Origin: Bordetella sp. 02P26C-1
GTDB taxonomy: Bacteria; Pseudomonadota; Gammaproteobacteria; Burkholderiales; Burkholderiaceae_B
Assembly (NCBI RefSeq): GCF_009763255.1
Contig: NZ_WSJB01000002.1
Location: 124,001-188,000, forward strand
Direction of reading: 5' to 3'
Length of the DNA: 64,000 nt
Shown piece by piece: positions 8,470-17,665 of this stretch. Position numbers and translations under genes: made by a program. How positions within the stretch are numbered: the first letter of the stretch is position 1; each line of letters begins with the position of its first letter. A model generated the notes under the pieces. That model saw only the letters and a list, made by a program, of their open reading frames with translations. It was not told where the DNA came from and searched no databases.

Positions 8470-9267
8470 ATGCGCAGATTTGAATCGAAGGTGGCTATTG
8501 TTACGGGCGCCGGGTGTGTGGGAGAAGGCTGGGGCAACGGACGCGCCATGGCCGTGCGACTGGCCGAGGAAGGCGCGAAGGTGTTCGCGGTGGATCGCGA
8601 TCTCGCGCGCTTGCAAGAAACCCTGGAACGCGCGGGCGAGGCGGCAAGCTCGATTAAGATCCATGATTGTGACGTCACAAGCTCGGCCAGCGTGGCGGCG
8701 ATGGTCCAGGCATGCGTGGATACCTTCGGTCCGCCGGACATCCTCATCAACAACGTGGGCGGCTCGGCCGCCGGCGGGCCTATCGAATTGAGCGAAGAAG
8801 CCTGGGACGGCCAGATCGATCTGAACCTCAAGAGCGTCTTTCTCACCTGCAAGCATGTGCTGCCCCATATGGTGAATCGCAAATCGGGCGCCGTCGTGAA
8901 CGTGGCATCCACATCCGGACTGCGCTGGACGGGAAGTGCGCAGGTCGCCTATGCCGCGACCAAAGCGGGCGTGATCCAGTTATCGCGCGTCGTTGCCGTG
9001 CAGCATGCGCCGGACGGCATCCGCGTCAATTCGGTCGTGCCGGGGCAACTGCATACCCCCATGGTCGAGGTGAGACTGGCCAAGCAGCGTGCGGGGGGCG
9101 ATGTCGATGCGTTGCTCGCGTCCCGCCTGAAGCGCATTCCCCTCGGTTTCATGGGGGACGGCCGCGACACCGCCGGCGCGGCACTGTTTCTGGCCAGCGA
9201 CGATGCGCGCTTCGTCACGGGCACCGAGATCGTGGTCGATGGCGGCATGACCGCAAGATGCGATTGA
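8470..9267 (+). CDS. Short-chain dehydrogenase/reductase (SDR)
   Basis: This 265-residue classical SDR has its nucleotide-binding motif TGAGCVGEGWGNG at 12-24, longer than the usual TGxxxGIG because of a GEGWGN insertion. NNVGG is near 94-98, the catalytic Ser lies in ASTSG around 147-149, and Y161-A-A-T-K165 is the active pair. C-terminal TGTEIVVDGGMT is typical. The start at 8470 gives a compact N-terminus; an ATG at 8458 adds four residues and is also possible. It is the first gene of a plus-strand series with Bug, CMD-like, LigI-like, Bug and EthD-like genes, so it probably oxidises a hydroxyl of the imported substrate with NAD(P). Confidence 0.9.
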   Translation: MRRFESKVAIVTGAGCVGEGWGNGRAMAVRLAEEGAKVFAVDRDLARLQETLERAGEAASSIKIHDCDVTSSASVAAMVQACVDTFGPPDILINNVGGSAAGGPIELSEEAWDGQIDLNLKSVFLTCKHVLPHMVNRKSGAVVNVASTSGLRWTGSAQVAYAATKAGVIQLSRVVAVQHAPDGIRVNSVVPGQLHTPMVEVRLAKQRAGGDVDALLASRLKRIPLGFMGDGRDTAGAALFLASDDARFVTGTEIVVDGGMTARCD

Positions 9268-9310
9268 GCTGACGTGGTCGTCGCGTCACATCATAAAAAT
9301 GGAGACTCGG

Positions 9311-10279
9311 ATGGATAAAAGAACGTTTCTCGGTGTCTGGGCGGCAGCCGCTCTGCTGACGGCATTGCCCGCGGCGGCGCAGCATTCCCAGGCGCCGACT
9401 CGGATTGTGGTGTCGTTCAGCGCCGGCGGACCGGTGGATATGGCCGCGCGCATCGTGGCCGAACAATTAAGCAAGGAACTGAACCGGCCCGTGATTGTGG
9501 ACAATAAACCCGGTGCCAGTGGCTTTCTGGGTGCGCAAGAGGTGCTGCGCGCGCCAGTGGATGGCAACACCATCTGGATCTCCAGTGTCGGGACCGCCGC
9601 GATCAATCCCTCGTTGTTCGAGACGATTCCCTACAACACGCAAAAAAACTTCCGGCCGGTCTCGCTGATTGCCAATAACGTGGAAGTGTTCGTGGTGAAT
9701 CCCAAGGTACCCGCGCGCAATGCCAGCGAATTCGTCGAGTACTCGCGTAAACAGCCCGAGCCGCCGGCGATTGCATCCTCGGGCATAGGCGGCATTCCGC
9801 ATCTGGCGATGCTGCAGTTGAAACCGTCCACGGGTGTGAACTTCTTGCACGTGCCGTATCGCGGTATGGCGCAGGCCATCACGGACGTCATCGGCGGCCA
9901 GGCCGCCGGGGTGTTTGCCGATGTGGCTGCGGTGCTGCCCCATATCGAGGCAGGGCGATTGCGCCCCGTCGGTATTGCCGCTGCCCAGCGTCATCCCGCC
10001 TTGCCGGACGTGCCCACGTTCGAAGAGCAGGGCATTGCCGCGGTCGATTCCAACAATTGGTATGCGCTCTTTGTGCCGGCCCAGACGCCGGACAACATTG
10101 TGGCTGACTTAAACGCCGCCGTTGGAAAAGCCCTTGCCAACGACGCCCTGCGCGACCGTTTGGTGCGAGCGGGCACGCAGCCGCAGGCCTCTACCGAAGC
10201 CGAAATGAAGCAACTACTGGATGCCGACACTGCGAAGTGGGGCGCTTTGATCAAAGCCAACAACATCAAGCCCGAATAA
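9311..10279 (+). CDS. Bug/TctC family periplasmic receptor
   Basis: This 322-residue protein has a signal peptide MDKRTFLGVWAAAALLTALP ending in AAA-QHS, then TRIVVSFSAGGPVDMAAR, VIVDNKPGASGFLG, IGGIPHLAMLQLK, HVPYRGMAQAITD and GGQAAGVFADVA. The start at 9311 is preferred over 9299 because GGAG precedes it at good spacing and the signal peptide then starts directly. Its stop codon overlaps the next start (TAATG), which couples it to the CMD-like gene. Confidence 0.92.
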   Translation: MDKRTFLGVWAAAALLTALPAAAQHSQAPTRIVVSFSAGGPVDMAARIVAEQLSKELNRPVIVDNKPGASGFLGAQEVLRAPVDGNTIWISSVGTAAINPSLFETIPYNTQKNFRPVSLIANNVEVFVVNPKVPARNASEFVEYSRKQPEPPAIASSGIGGIPHLAMLQLKPSTGVNFLHVPYRGMAQAITDVIGGQAAGVFADVAAVLPHIEAGRLRPVGIAAAQRHPALPDVPTFEEQGIAAVDSNNWYALFVPAQTPDNIVADLNAAVGKALANDALRDRLVRAGTQPQASTEAEMKQLLDADTAKWGALIKANNIKPE

Positions 10280-10806
10280 TGACCACCGATCACATCAGAG
10301 TCCCGCTAGTCGTGCCGGGCACCCGTCCTGAACTCGCGGACGTGGAAGCGAAAATCCTCTCCGAGCGGGGGCGCATCTCGCTCTTATATCAGGTGCTGCT
10401 CAACAGCAAGCCCATTGCGCAAGGCTGGGAGGCGATGCTGACCGCCGTGCGCAATCGCACCTCGGTCGGTCCCGCTATACGCGAATTGGTGATCCTGCGG
10501 GTCGCGGTACTGAACCAAGCCGCCTTTGAGTTCGACGCCCATGTGCCACATGCCGAGAAAGCCGGCCTTAGCCAGGAGAAAATCGAAGGCGTGCGGGCCG
10601 CGGATGTGCCGCAGGTCTACACCGATCTGGAACGTTTGGTGCTTGATTTGACCGATCGCATGACCCGCGATGTCACGGTGCCGGCCGAGCTGATGCAGCA
10701 GATCCAATCGCATTTCGGCGTGACGGAAACCGTGGAGCTGGTGGCGACCGTGGCCGCCTACAACATGGTCTCGCGGTTTCTCGTTGCGCTGAACGTATCG
10801 CACTAG
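10279..10806 (+). CDS. Carboxymuconolactone decarboxylase-like protein
   Basis: This 175-residue protein of the CMD/AhpD fold has SVGPAIRELVILRVAVLN followed by FEFDAHVPHAEKAGLSQ, the E-x-x-x-H...A helix pattern of this family. The Cys-x-x-Cys of peroxidase-type AhpD is absent, so a decarboxylase or isomerase-like role is more likely than antioxidant reduction. Translation starts within the stop of the Bug gene. Next to a LigI-like lactonase it suggests processing of a carboxylated lactone, as in protocatechuate-type ring-cleavage pathways; that role is inferred from context. Confidence 0.82.
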   Translation: MTTDHIRVPLVVPGTRPELADVEAKILSERGRISLLYQVLLNSKPIAQGWEAMLTAVRNRTSVGPAIRELVILRVAVLNQAAFEFDAHVPHAEKAGLSQEKIEGVRAADVPQVYTDLERLVLDLTDRMTRDVTVPAELMQQIQSHFGVTETVELVATVAAYNMVSRFLVALNVSH

Positions 10807-10818
10807 GGGGGCGCCATC

Positions 10819-11706
10819 ATGACCACATCCCCCACCGAGGTGCAGACTTATTTGCCGGACCCCTCGTCACCGACGCTGCGTTTGCCGCCGTTTGCTTGCG
10901 ATACGCATGTGCACGTATTCGGCCCCCGGCCGAAGTTTCCCTACGCCAGCGGCTTGAAGGTGACGCCGCAGGACGCGCCTAAAGAAAAGCTCTATGCCCT
11001 GCACCGGCGACTCGGTATCGAGCGCTGCGTGATCGTGCAATCCGCCGTGCATGGATACGACAATAGCGTCGTACAAGATGCCATCGAGCATGGCGAGGGA
11101 CGCTATCTGGGCGTTGCGCTGGTACAGCCGGATGTCGCCGACGCCGAGTTGGAGCGTCTGGCGCGAGCCGGCTTCAGGGGCGTGCGATTCAATTTCATGA
11201 GTCATCTGGTCGGCGTTGATATCGACGACGTGATCGCCCTCACGCCCAGGCTCGCGGCGCATGGGCTGCATCTTCAGGTGCATTTCGAAAGCAAGCTCGT
11301 GCACGAGTTGGGCCCAAAGCTCAAACAGAGCCATGTGCCAGTCGTGATTGACCATATGGGGCGCGTGGACGCGCGTCTCGGCGCGCAGCACGAGGACTTC
11401 CAGGCCCTGATGCGGCTGCTCGACACCGATCGATTCTGGGTAAAGGTCAGTGGCATTGACCGCATCGATGCGAATGCCCCGCCCGAGGAGCGTTACCGCG
11501 CGGGCGAGGGGCTGGCGCGAACATTGCTCGATCGTTTCCCGAATCAAGTCCTCTGGGGCAGTGACTGGCCGCATCCCAACCACACCCATATCCCGGACGA
11601 TGGCGCGCTGGTCGATGCCCTGTCGAGCATTGCCCCTGACGCCGCGATTCTGCACAAGCTGCTCGCGCAAAACCCTCAATCTTTGTACCGCTTTACCACC
11701 GACTGA
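10819..11706 (+). CDS. Amidohydrolase 2 family protein, LigI-like lactonase
   Basis: This 295-residue protein has C-D-T-H30-V-H32-V near the N-terminus, VVIDHMGRVDA around 175-185 and VLWGSDWPHPNHTHIPDD near 245-262. These are the same three metal/substrate blocks as the paralogue at 2259-3149. It follows the CMD-like gene by 12 bp with its own GGGGG-type ribosome site. A hydrolase for a pyrone or lactone dicarboxylate is the best guess from LigI; activity on another cyclic ester is possible. Confidence 0.85.
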   Translation: MTTSPTEVQTYLPDPSSPTLRLPPFACDTHVHVFGPRPKFPYASGLKVTPQDAPKEKLYALHRRLGIERCVIVQSAVHGYDNSVVQDAIEHGEGRYLGVALVQPDVADAELERLARAGFRGVRFNFMSHLVGVDIDDVIALTPRLAAHGLHLQVHFESKLVHELGPKLKQSHVPVVIDHMGRVDARLGAQHEDFQALMRLLDTDRFWVKVSGIDRIDANAPPEERYRAGEGLARTLLDRFPNQVLWGSDWPHPNHTHIPDDGALVDALSSIAPDAAILHKLLAQNPQSLYRFTTD

Positions 11707-11764
11707 TTTCCCTGCGCGAGACACGCAGCATCCCAAGTTGGCAATCCATAATGAGAGTTAAGCC

Positions 11765-12727
11765 ATGCCGAATAAATTCATTCTCCAGGGCCTTTCCGGC
11801 CTGATCTTCGCCGCGGTATCGGTCGCCGCGGCGGCGCAAGACACAACCACGCGCATTGTCGTGGCATTCCCGCCCGGGGGGCCGGCAGATACGCTGGCCC
11901 GCGTGGTCGCCAGCGAACTGGGGCCTATCCTGGGCAGTAACGTGGTGGTGGAGAACAAACCTGGTGCGAACGGCGCGTTAGCGGCCAACGACGTGGCGCG
12001 CTCCAAGCCCGACGGCCATACCGTATTCCTCAGTTCGGCCGGCGCCATCGCGGTCAATCCGGGTCTGTATCGCAAGCTGACCTATAAGCCCAGCGACTTT
12101 ATTCCGGTCACCATGTTGGTCGCCACGCCAGAGGTTCTTGCCCTCTCGGCCAAAACCGGCATGAAGTCGTTCGATGATGTGAAGGCTCGGGCAGCGGATG
12201 GGAAAGACATCACGCTGGCTTCCTCGGGTATCGGCAGCATGCCGCACATGGCGATCGCGCAACTGCACCGCAATGCCAAACTCCCGCTCTTGCATGTGCC
12301 CTATAGCGGTGCGGCGCCGGCCATCAACGATTCGATCGGCGGGCAGGTGGACGGGTTTTTCGGCGATATTTCCGGGCTGCTCAAGTTTCTGCAGGATGGG
12401 CGTCTGACTCCCGTGGGCGTGGCGTCGCTGACGCGTTCCCCCGCGTTGCCGGATGTGCCCACGTTCAAGGAGCTAGGCTATGGCGATATGACGGCCATCA
12501 ATTGGTATGGCGTGTTCGCGCCGGCCGGCACGCCCGAAGATGTCGTGGACCGGTTGAACGCTGCCTTTAATAAGACCATGCAGACGCCCAAGCTCAAGGA
12601 ATACGTGCGTAGCACCGGCGTGGAATCCTTTTCCACCACGCCGAAGGAGTTCGCCACGATGGTCTCGGACGACAGCGCCAAATGGGCCGCGCTCATCAAG
12701 GCAGAAAAGATCACAGTGGATGAATGA
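11765..12727 (+). CDS. Bug/TctC family periplasmic receptor
   Basis: This 320-residue protein has signal peptide MPNKFILQGLSGLIFAAVSV then AAAAQ, followed by TRIVVAFPPGGPADTLAR, VVVENKPGANG, SSGIGSMPHMAIAQL, HVPYSGAAPAIND and GGQVDGFFGDIS. It is the second receptor of this operon and closely resembles the one at 9311 in lobe organisation (SGIG-x-PH motif), so the two may be diverged duplicates for related ligands. Its last codon and stop overlap the following reading frame. Confidence 0.92.
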   Translation: MPNKFILQGLSGLIFAAVSVAAAAQDTTTRIVVAFPPGGPADTLARVVASELGPILGSNVVVENKPGANGALAANDVARSKPDGHTVFLSSAGAIAVNPGLYRKLTYKPSDFIPVTMLVATPEVLALSAKTGMKSFDDVKARAADGKDITLASSGIGSMPHMAIAQLHRNAKLPLLHVPYSGAAPAINDSIGGQVDGFFGDISGLLKFLQDGRLTPVGVASLTRSPALPDVPTFKELGYGDMTAINWYGVFAPAGTPEDVVDRLNAAFNKTMQTPKLKEYVRSTGVESFSTTPKEFATMVSDDSAKWAALIKAEKITVDE

Positions 12728-12738
12728 GGGAAGATGCC

Positions 12739-13380
12739 ATGCTGATCGATGCAAAAGAGGGCGACGAAGTCGTCTTGTTGCGAGTGCCGGGGATCCGGCT
12801 CGCAGCCGAGCAATGTCGCGCGTTGATCGCGTCGCTTTGGAGCCACTCAGCGGATGCGCCAGAACATGAGGGTCGGTTCCATGTCTGTCATGGCGCGGAC
12901 GTTGAAGAGACTTATATCTACGTGGCCGATTCCAGACCTTCACAGGCGTCGAATGGGCGGCAACTTCCCGACCGGGGCATTGCTACGTTTCTCGACGGAT
13001 TGAACCAGGCCTATGCAAACGCAGGCGTTTCGGTGCTGACCGTCACCAGAGCAATCGCTGGCGCCTCATATGGACGTGTGGCCGGCTGGCACTACGTGGT
13101 CGAAACCGATGTATTACCCGAAGCGGAAAGCGATTTCAATGCCTGGTATGACCAAGAACACATGCCCGGCCTTGCCGCCGTGCCCGGCACCGTGCGCGCA
13201 CTGAGGCTACTCAACAAAACCGGCGCGCCCCGCTATCACGCCCTCTATCTGCTTGAAACCCGCAAAACGTTCGGTTCCGAACCCTGGCTGAAAGTCCGAG
13301 CCACCGACTGGAGCAGCCGCGTGCGCCCGAACTTCACGAATACCAAGCGAACGATGTTTGTGATTGAGGGCGCGCTATGA
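12739..13380 (+). CDS. Uncharacterised EthD/dimeric alpha-beta barrel-like protein
   Basis: This 213-residue protein has a C-terminal half containing FNAWYDQEHMPGLAAVPGT near 130-150. That is the Trp-Tyr-x-x-E-H-x-P signature of ferredoxin-like dimeric barrel proteins (EthD/DUF4286 type), which often assist or carry out aromatic degradation steps. The N-terminal half is unrecognised and may be a second, degenerate barrel. ATG 12724 overlaps the Bug stop, but GAGGGA 8 bases before ATG 12739 favours the latter. It is the last gene of the operon and converges on a membrane-anchored hypothetical gene. Confidence 0.7.
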   Translation: MLIDAKEGDEVVLLRVPGIRLAAEQCRALIASLWSHSADAPEHEGRFHVCHGADVEETYIYVADSRPSQASNGRQLPDRGIATFLDGLNQAYANAGVSVLTVTRAIAGASYGRVAGWHYVVETDVLPEAESDFNAWYDQEHMPGLAAVPGTVRALRLLNKTGAPRYHALYLLETRKTFGSEPWLKVRATDWSSRVRPNFTNTKRTMFVIEGAL

Positions 13381-13394
13381 CGCGATTGATGAAG

Positions 13395-13973
13395 TCATTC
13401 GTGACCGTCACGCGCCGTTTGTGATGCCGCTGCGGAGTCCGCGCGCGCTCCGTAGTGCTGCTCATTCTGAAGGATGATCTGTTCACACAGGGCATAGACC
13501 CGCTCTGTATGCAAGACGATCTCATCCTGATGCGCTTTCTTCTTGTCATCCGCGGGCTGGCTCAGGTGCTGGTGCAGAATCTCTTCGCAGAAGAACAACT
13601 CGAATGCCAACTGCGTGAGGTCCTCGTCATAGATCTGGCTGTGCACGAAGATATGCAGCTCTTTGGAAAACACCGGGATCAGCTTTAGATACATGCTGTC
13701 CAGGGTATGCAGGATGTTGTCGGGATTGTCCTGATGCTTTTCCATCTTCGCCAGGAATTCCCGGCTGTAGCGGCGAATTCGATACAGGCTGGGAAACAGA
13801 ATGACGAAGTACTTTTGCTTTTGCTGGAGGAGGGCAAGCTTGCTTTTTTTCTGCTCCAGATAGTTCAAGTACAAAGGAATGCTGATCGCCACGAAAATGG
13901 CGAACACCGAGCCCAGAGCCTGCACCCATGCCGCCAGTTCCTGGTTGAAGATCAGGTCAGATTGCGTCTGCAA
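13395..13973 (-). CDS. Hypothetical membrane-anchored protein
   Basis: This 192-residue protein is not recognised. One hydrophobic segment (ALGSVFAIFVAISIPLYL, about residues 19-36) is followed by a strongly charged, Lys/Gln-rich helical region (EQKKSKLALLQQKQKY), so an N-terminal membrane anchor with a cytoplasmic helical domain is likely. The rest is rich in Leu, His and Glu, with several HxH and H-Q patterns (ILHQHLSQ, EQHYG), and the C-terminus is disordered. It starts with TTG, supported by AGAGG six bases upstream. It lies between the end of the lactone operon and a GcvA-type LysR gene on the same strand. Confidence 0.6.
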   Translation of the reverse strand: MQTQSDLIFNQELAAWVQALGSVFAIFVAISIPLYLNYLEQKKSKLALLQQKQKYFVILFPSLYRIRRYSREFLAKMEKHQDNPDNILHTLDSMYLKLIPVFSKELHIFVHSQIYDEDLTQLAFELFFCEEILHQHLSQPADDKKKAHQDEIVLHTERVYALCEQIILQNEQHYGARADSAAASQTARDGHE

Positions 13974-14000
13974 GACATCCTCTCGAGTAAGGGGGGCGAA

Positions 14001-14900
14001 TCAGCACGGGATGGCTTCGCCGATCGAGATGGATTCTATCCATTTCCGCATCGCGATGGCCTCGGGCGCTTGGGATTCGTAGTTCCGCCTTGGCATGACG
14101 ATGTAGTAGGTGAAAGCCCCCAGATTCATCCATCGATCGAATGGCGCAACGAGCCGGCCGTCAGCGAGCTCTTGTTGGATCAAGGACTTCTGACCCATGG
14201 CGATACCATAGCCGGACACCGCCGCCTCATATGCCAGCGCCGAAGACTCGAACCGCATATCGCGACTGGCGCCCGCCAACGGCAATCCGACGTGTTCAAA
14301 CCACATCGTCCAGTCATCGGGCCGTGCGTGCGTATGCAGGAGGGTTTCGTCTAGTAGCTGTTCGATGCGTTCCAGCCGGGCTGCCACCGTTGGTGTACAA
14401 ACGGGGGAAATTTCGTTTTCGAGGATCTGGTAGTGCACCAGACCCGGCGCGCGCCCCTCGTTCAGAACCACGGCCGCATCCAGATCCTCGCTATCGAAAT
14501 CAGGCGGAAAGGCCGATGTATGCAAGCGCACTTCTAACTCAGGGTGCGCGGCGTGCAGGCTGGCCAGTTGCGGCAGCAGCCAGCGCATGGCGATCGTATG
14601 AGGCGCGCGCAGATTGAAAACACGAGAGGCCGCCGCGTGCCGTAGCGTGCGCGTCACGCGGCGGATCCCCGCCAGATGTCGCGTGATCTCCTGGTGATAG
14701 TCCCGGCCCGCTGCGGTCAGCGTGATCCGACGGTGCCGCCGGTAAAACAGCGCGGTGCGCAGGTAATCCTCCAACAGATGAATCTGCCTGCTTACCGCGG
14801 CCGGCGTCACGCATAGCTCCTGCGCGGCAGCGCTCACGCTACACAATCGACCCACGACTTCAAACGCGCGCAAGGCGTTTAACGGAGGCAAGGAGTCCAT
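14001..14900 (-). CDS. LysR-type regulator, GcvA-like
   Basis: This 299-residue LTTR begins MDSLPPLNALRAFEVVGRLC, the N-terminal pattern of the GcvA/AmpR subgroup, with HTH ELCVTPAAVSRQIHLLEDYL. The effector domain contains FDSEDLDAAVVLNEGR, and EISPVCTPTVAARL. It is divergent from the Bug/amidase unit at 15045, sharing a 144-bp control region with a widely spaced perfect inverted repeat. It therefore probably regulates receptor and amidase expression. Confidence 0.92.
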   Translation of the reverse strand: MDSLPPLNALRAFEVVGRLCSVSAAAQELCVTPAAVSRQIHLLEDYLRTALFYRRHRRITLTAAGRDYHQEITRHLAGIRRVTRTLRHAAASRVFNLRAPHTIAMRWLLPQLASLHAAHPELEVRLHTSAFPPDFDSEDLDAAVVLNEGRAPGLVHYQILENEISPVCTPTVAARLERIEQLLDETLLHTHARPDDWTMWFEHVGLPLAGASRDMRFESSALAYEAAVSGYGIAMGQKSLIQQELADGRLVAPFDRWMNLGAFTYYIVMPRRNYESQAPEAIAMRKWIESISIGEAIPC

Positions 14901-14942
14901 GGAAGTTCAGTTAATAAAAACTAAATCGTAGCAAAACATAAG

Positions 14943-15029
14943 TTGATTGACCCGCGCTTTTCTCCCTCCCTATGATCTGCCCACTGCACCACGCGTCGTG
15001 CGGCTTTTAATTAATCTTAGGTCAATCAA
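14943..15029. promoter_or_regulatory. Widely spaced 10-bp inverted repeat in divergent LysR/Bug promoter
   Basis: TTGATTGACC (14943-14952) is exactly reverse-complementary to GGTCAATCAA (15020-15029), with 67 bases between. The pair flanks the region between the LysR start (14900) and the Bug start (15045); the right arm ends 15 bases before the Bug ATG. Such spacing fits two regulator sites on one face with DNA bending rather than a hairpin. Confidence 0.5.
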
Positions 15030-15044
15030 AAACAGGGGGTATGC

Positions 15045-16031
15045 ATGAAAACCGGTTTCTTGCGCCTATGCGCTGGCGTGACGATGTCGTTATTAATGGG
15101 CGGACAAGCCGCGTCCGCATCCGAGCAGGCCAATTATCCTTCTCGCACCGTCTCTATCATTGTGCCGACTACGCCTGGCGGCACCGCCGACATCTTGGCG
15201 CGTCTGGTCGCTCCCAAGCTATCTTTGATGTGGAAGCAACCCGTTATCGTCGAGAACAAACCCGGTGCCGGCACCCTGGTGGGCACCGACTACGCGGCGG
15301 GAGCCAAGCCGGACGGCTATACATTTCTGCTGACCTTCAACGAACTGGCTACCTTGCCGGCAATCAATAAGAACACCAAAGTCGATGTGGTCAAGGACTT
15401 CGAACGGATTGGCAAGATCGGTACCCTGCCGGTGCTGATCCTGGCCAACCCGAAAGTTCAGGCCAATACCCTGAAAGAGCTCATCGACGAAGCCCGTCAG
15501 AATCCGGGCAAGCTCACTTATGCCTCCAACGGATCGGGTGGTGTGCTGCAGCTCTATACCGAGATGTTCAAGCAAGAGGCCAATATCGACCTGCTGCACG
15601 TCCCCTATAAAGGCGCTCTCGAAGCATCCACCGCAATGCTGGCGGGCGAAGTCGACGTCCTGGTGCAGTTCGCCAACGGCAATGTCAAGAATTACGTCAA
15701 GGCAGGGCGCACCAAGCCCTACGCCGTCGCATCCGCCGAACGCCTGAAAGATCTGCCGGAGGTGCCGACCACTGCCGAGGCCGGTCTGCCATCGCTGAAA
15801 CTCGAGGCCTGGTACGGCATATTCGCCCCAGCCGGCACGCCCAAGTGGATCATCGACAAGGTGAACAAAGACTTCATCGAAGCCATGCAGCTGCCTGAAG
15901 TGCGCGAACGTTTAAATGGCATCGGAATGTCCGTCGAGACGTCGACGCCCGAAGAGTTCGACGCCTTCTTCAAGAACGAATACCGGCGCTGGACGGATCT
16001 GATCGTCAATGCGGGCATTCAAAGCAACTGA
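15045..16031 (+). CDS. Bug/TctC family periplasmic receptor
   Basis: This 328-residue protein has signal peptide MKTGFLRLCAGVTMSLLMGG then QAASAS, mature start near NYPSRTVSIIVPTTPGGTADILAR, then VIVENKPGAGTLVG, KPDGYTFLLTF, ASNGSGGVLQLYTEMFK, HVPYKGALEAS and AGEVDVLVQFANG. An AGGGGGT ribosome site lies 5 bases before the ATG; an overlapping ATG at 15041 is out of frame. It is coupled to the amidase gene 20 bp downstream, so the ligand may be an amide that the amidase then hydrolyses. Confidence 0.92.
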   Translation: MKTGFLRLCAGVTMSLLMGGQAASASEQANYPSRTVSIIVPTTPGGTADILARLVAPKLSLMWKQPVIVENKPGAGTLVGTDYAAGAKPDGYTFLLTFNELATLPAINKNTKVDVVKDFERIGKIGTLPVLILANPKVQANTLKELIDEARQNPGKLTYASNGSGGVLQLYTEMFKQEANIDLLHVPYKGALEASTAMLAGEVDVLVQFANGNVKNYVKAGRTKPYAVASAERLKDLPEVPTTAEAGLPSLKLEAWYGIFAPAGTPKWIIDKVNKDFIEAMQLPEVRERLNGIGMSVETSTPEEFDAFFKNEYRRWTDLIVNAGIQSN

Positions 16032-16051
16032 TGCCGGTTCAAGGAGACACG

Positions 16052-17431
16052 ATGACTTACCACCCCGATACCTATGAGCCATTGTCGTTTAGCGCCGCGC
16101 GCGCGCGTTTTCTGTCAGGAGAACAACGACCCAGTGAATTTCTCGAGGCGTGCCTGGCGACCATCGCTGAGCGCGAGCCAGAAGTCAAAGCGTGGGTCGT
16201 GCTGAATCCCGAGGCCGCGCGTGCCGCCGCGCGTGAATCGGATCGGCGCTATCAGGCCGGAGAACCTTTATCGCAAATCGACGGCATGCCCGTTGGCATC
16301 AAGGACCTGATCGAAACCAAAGACATGCCAACGCAAATGGGCAGCCCGGCTTACGAGGGTAGCTTTCCCAAGCGCGACAGCGCGCTCGTGCGGGCGCTGC
16401 GCGATGCTGGCGCGATTATTTTGGGCAAGACGGTCACCACGGCACTGGGCTTTCTGGACCCGGGGCCCACGACAAACGCTTTCGATCCGCAACGCACGCC
16501 CGGCGGATCGTCCAGCGGGTCGGGTGCTGCCGTCGGCGCGAAGATGGTGCCGGTTGCCATCGGCTCGCAATTGGTGGGCTCGGTGCTGCGTCCGGCGAGC
16601 TTTAATGCCAACTGGGCGCTCAAGCCCACGTTCGGCGGCATCAACCGGGGCGAACGCCTGGGGTACAGCCAATCGCACGTTGGCATTCACGCCGGATGCG
16701 CCGAGGACATGTGGGCCACCACCATGGAAATCGTGACGCGAGTCGGCGGCGACCCCGGGCACCCCGGCGTATACGGCGAGCTCACCGCCCCGCCGCCGCA
16801 GCGACCCAAGCGCCTGGCCGTGCTGGAAACGGAAGGTTGGCCACGCCTGGATAGTGCATCGCGCGAGGCGTTCGAAAGTCTGCTCGAGCGGCTGCAGACC
16901 GCCGGCGTGCAAATCATCCGTCGTGCGGACCTGAGCCTGCTGGACTTATTAGAGCAATCCATCGCGACGGCGACCGCGAACATGCTGCGACTGATTTCCT
17001 GGGAACAGCGCTGGTCGCTGGAGAACCTGGTCGAGCAACACCCGGGGACGCTGGGACCCAGCCTGATCCGTCAGCTGGAAAGCGGACGCAACGTGACGCT
17101 GGAAACCTTCCGCGAGGACTTGGCGCTGCGCGATCTGGCGCGTCAACGCATGGAAGCGCTTGCGCCGTATTGCGATGCCCTGATCAGTCCGGCGTCTTGC
17201 GGCCCGGCGCCACGGTTCGACGTGGCAAAGCAGACGGCATTTCCCACGGGTGACGTGTCGTTCAGTTGCGTGTCGTCGTATCTCGGCACGCCCGCGGTCG
17301 CCGCGCCCTTGCTGGCGGTCGAAGGCATGCCGTTCGGCGTTCAGATCATGGGACAGGCTCATGAGGATGAACGTGTGACCGCGTATGCGCGTTGGATGGC
17401 AGAGGCGGCGCGTCACGCGGATCAGGTGTGA
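16052..17431 (+). CDS. Amidase signature family amidohydrolase
   Basis: This 459-residue protein carries the Ser-cis-Ser-Lys triad of the amidase signature family. The Lys is K84 in VGIKDLIET, the cis-Ser region is GGSSSGSGAA at 151-160, and the nucleophile is S177 in SQLVGSVLRP (GGS is more usual; here VGS). It hydrolyses an amide to acid plus ammonia; the substrate is unknown. AAGGAG 7 bases upstream selects ATG 16052 over 16031, which overlaps the Bug stop. With the Bug receptor it forms a two-gene unit under the divergent GcvA-like regulator. Confidence 0.9.
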   Translation: MTYHPDTYEPLSFSAARARFLSGEQRPSEFLEACLATIAEREPEVKAWVVLNPEAARAAARESDRRYQAGEPLSQIDGMPVGIKDLIETKDMPTQMGSPAYEGSFPKRDSALVRALRDAGAIILGKTVTTALGFLDPGPTTNAFDPQRTPGGSSSGSGAAVGAKMVPVAIGSQLVGSVLRPASFNANWALKPTFGGINRGERLGYSQSHVGIHAGCAEDMWATTMEIVTRVGGDPGHPGVYGELTAPPPQRPKRLAVLETEGWPRLDSASREAFESLLERLQTAGVQIIRRADLSLLDLLEQSIATATANMLRLISWEQRWSLENLVEQHPGTLGPSLIRQLESGRNVTLETFREDLALRDLARQRMEALAPYCDALISPASCGPAPRFDVAKQTAFPTGDVSFSCVSSYLGTPAVAAPLLAVEGMPFGVQIMGQAHEDERVTAYARWMAEAARHADQV

Positions 17432-17665
17432 TGGTTCTCGGCTAATCCGTCCAGGCAGGTCGCTGCTAATTCAGCGGCCTGCTGGTGCTCGGTGGGCAGC
17501 GGGCATGGATGACGATGCTCCGTGGCCCCGGCGTGAACACTCGCCGCAATGAGACCACGGAAGCGTTACCTCGTTTTAGGGGAGTGGTCGACCCTTCTCG
17601 TCTAACTATCCGTCAATGTGTATGTCCAGCGTCAACACGAGAGACAAGTGGCGCTGACGGACCGC

